A DNA stretch of 7,029 bases from an uncultured Actinomycetes bacterium (GTDB lineage: Bacteria > Actinomycetota > Acidimicrobiia > Acidimicrobiales > Ilumatobacteraceae), in assembly GCA_903858075.1 (NCBI GenBank), contig CAIOHI010000056.1:1-7029 (forward strand), read 5' to 3'. How positions within the stretch are numbered: the first letter of the stretch is position 1; each line of letters opens with the position of its first letter. This document shows positions 6,332 through 7,029 of the stretch, piece by piece. Below the pieces are notes generated by a model, which was given only the letters and a program-made list of their open reading frames with translations, did no database searches and had not been told where the DNA came from. The position numbers and the translations under genes were made by a program.

Positions 6332-7029
6332 ATGCCTGTAGTGCGCAAGTCGCTTTCCTCGGCGCTCATTTGGGCCTCCATTTTCACCTGGATCATCGTC
6401 GTTGGACGCCTGGTTGTGCATCGTCACGATGCATATGCAACTTTTGACTTCGACCTCGGCATTCATGACCAGTCGCTGTGGCTGCTCGCCAACGGCAAAT
6501 GGTTCAACACGGTCTGTGGTCTTCCCGTCTTTGGTCATCATGCAATGTTCATGTACTACTTCCTCGTGCCATTTGTTTGGCTCGGCGGCGGGCCAAACCT
6601 CTGGAACATGTTTCAAGTCATCGCATTAGCAAGTGCTGCATACCCAGTTTTCCTCATTGCTCGCCATCGCTTAAAGAGCGAACTGTCTGCACTGGCATTT
6701 GGTGTTGCATGGCTCTTGTTGCCCACCACCGCATACTTGGCATGGGAAACCTTCCACCCCGAGACAATGGCACTTCCCTTCCTTCTCATGGGCTACCACT
6801 ATGCAACGTCAAGGCCAGAGGGAATCGGCAAACACGTCACTCGACACAATGTCATCACCGTTGTGTGGATTGCCATTGCAATGCTGTGGAAAGAAGACAT
6901 TGCACTGGCCGTGATGGGGCTTGGCATCTTGCTGATGTTCCGCAAGCGATTGCGATTCGGGGCGATCCTCTTCGGAAGCGCTGCTCTCTATTTCCTCATC
7001 ATTGCAGTGTGGTTTGTGCCGCACCTTGC
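6332..7029 (+). CDS. DUF2079 multi-pass membrane protein, 5' part (runs off window)
   Basis: An open frame from ATG 6332 continues to the window end with no stop (232 full codons), so the C-terminal part is missing. Seen: an N-terminal membrane segment at about residues 9-29, then DLGIHDQSLW (41-50), GHH at 68-70, a string of hydrophobic segments (about 71-85, 92-110, 117-136, 174-186, 190-203 and 209-229), FHPETMALP at 141-149 and WKEDIAL at 186-192. The DxGIxDQ, HPE and KED landmarks in this order are those of DUF2079, whose members are usually around 450-600 residues and are thought to resemble GT-C-fold glycosyltransferases; the activity is not established. The first stop upstream in frame is TAG at 6317, so the start is ATG 6332 or GTG 6329; an AGGAAG at 6311-6316 is farther away than usual (15 or 12 bases). 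It is divergent from the esterase. Confidence 0.88.
   Translation, partial: MPVVRKSLSSALIWASIFTWIIVVGRLVVHRHDAYATFDFDLGIHDQSLWLLANGKWFNTVCGLPVFGHHAMFMYYFLVPFVWLGGGPNLWNMFQVIALASAAYPVFLIARHRLKSELSALAFGVAWLLLPTTAYLAWETFHPETMALPFLLMGYHYATSRPEGIGKHVTRHNVITVVWIAIAMLWKEDIALAVMGLGILLMFRKRLRFGAILFGSAALYFLIIAVWFVPHL

Noticed and set aside
6218..6616. Minus-strand open frame of 132 codons
   Set aside because: It is antisense to the DUF2079 gene and crosses the divergent promoter region; the sequence is highly charged and without family features.
1..7029. Novel system, CRISPR array, mobile element or defence island
   Set aside because: No spaced direct repeats, transposase, inverted terminal repeats, phage genes or toxin-antitoxin pairs were seen; all seven protein genes belong to known families and look intact or are cut only by the window edge.

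Overview
The window is about 7 kb of ordinary, gene-dense chromosome with moderate G+C. It most likely comes from an actinobacterium, and the class Acidimicrobiia fits best. The reasons are a predicted F420-dependent luciferase-like oxidoreductase, a coiled-coil zinc-ribbon protein next to a histidine phosphatase (a pairing known from mycobacteria), an actinobacterial-looking RNase P RNA 3' part, a class A penicillin-binding protein with a Thr/Pro-rich tail, GTG starts, and a DUF2079 membrane protein. The placement is an inference from gene content, not a phylogeny.

Layout. Bases 1 to about 135 (+) hold the 3' part of RNase P RNA (rnpB); its 5' part lies outside the window. Facing it is a four-gene minus-strand cluster, read from 4346 down to 137: a class A PBP (transglycosylase/transpeptidase), a coiled-coil zinc-ribbon protein, a small DUF457-like membrane protein, and a histidine phosphatase. 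Gaps of 12, 0 and 4 bases point to one operon. A 55-base divergent region separates it from a plus-strand LLM-class oxidoreductase (4402-5346). That gene converges, with a 3-base gap, on a minus-strand HSL-type alpha/beta hydrolase (5350-6270). A 61-base divergent region follows, then a plus-strand DUF2079 multi-pass membrane protein that starts at about 6332 and runs off the right end.

How the genes relate. The PBP builds and crosslinks peptidoglycan outside the membrane, and its operon partners are a presumed nucleic-acid or protein-binding zinc ribbon, a membrane protein and a phosphatase of unknown substrate. The oxidoreductase and esterase are separate metabolic genes with no visible pathway link. 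I saw no mobile element, CRISPR array, tRNA, phage gene, toxin-antitoxin pair or defence system, and no intergenic stretch over 300 bases. I did not find a novel multi-gene system. The points most worth a second look are a Gln in place of the second conserved Glu of the PBP transglycosylase site, and an off-consensus base in the conserved 3' core of the RNase P RNA.
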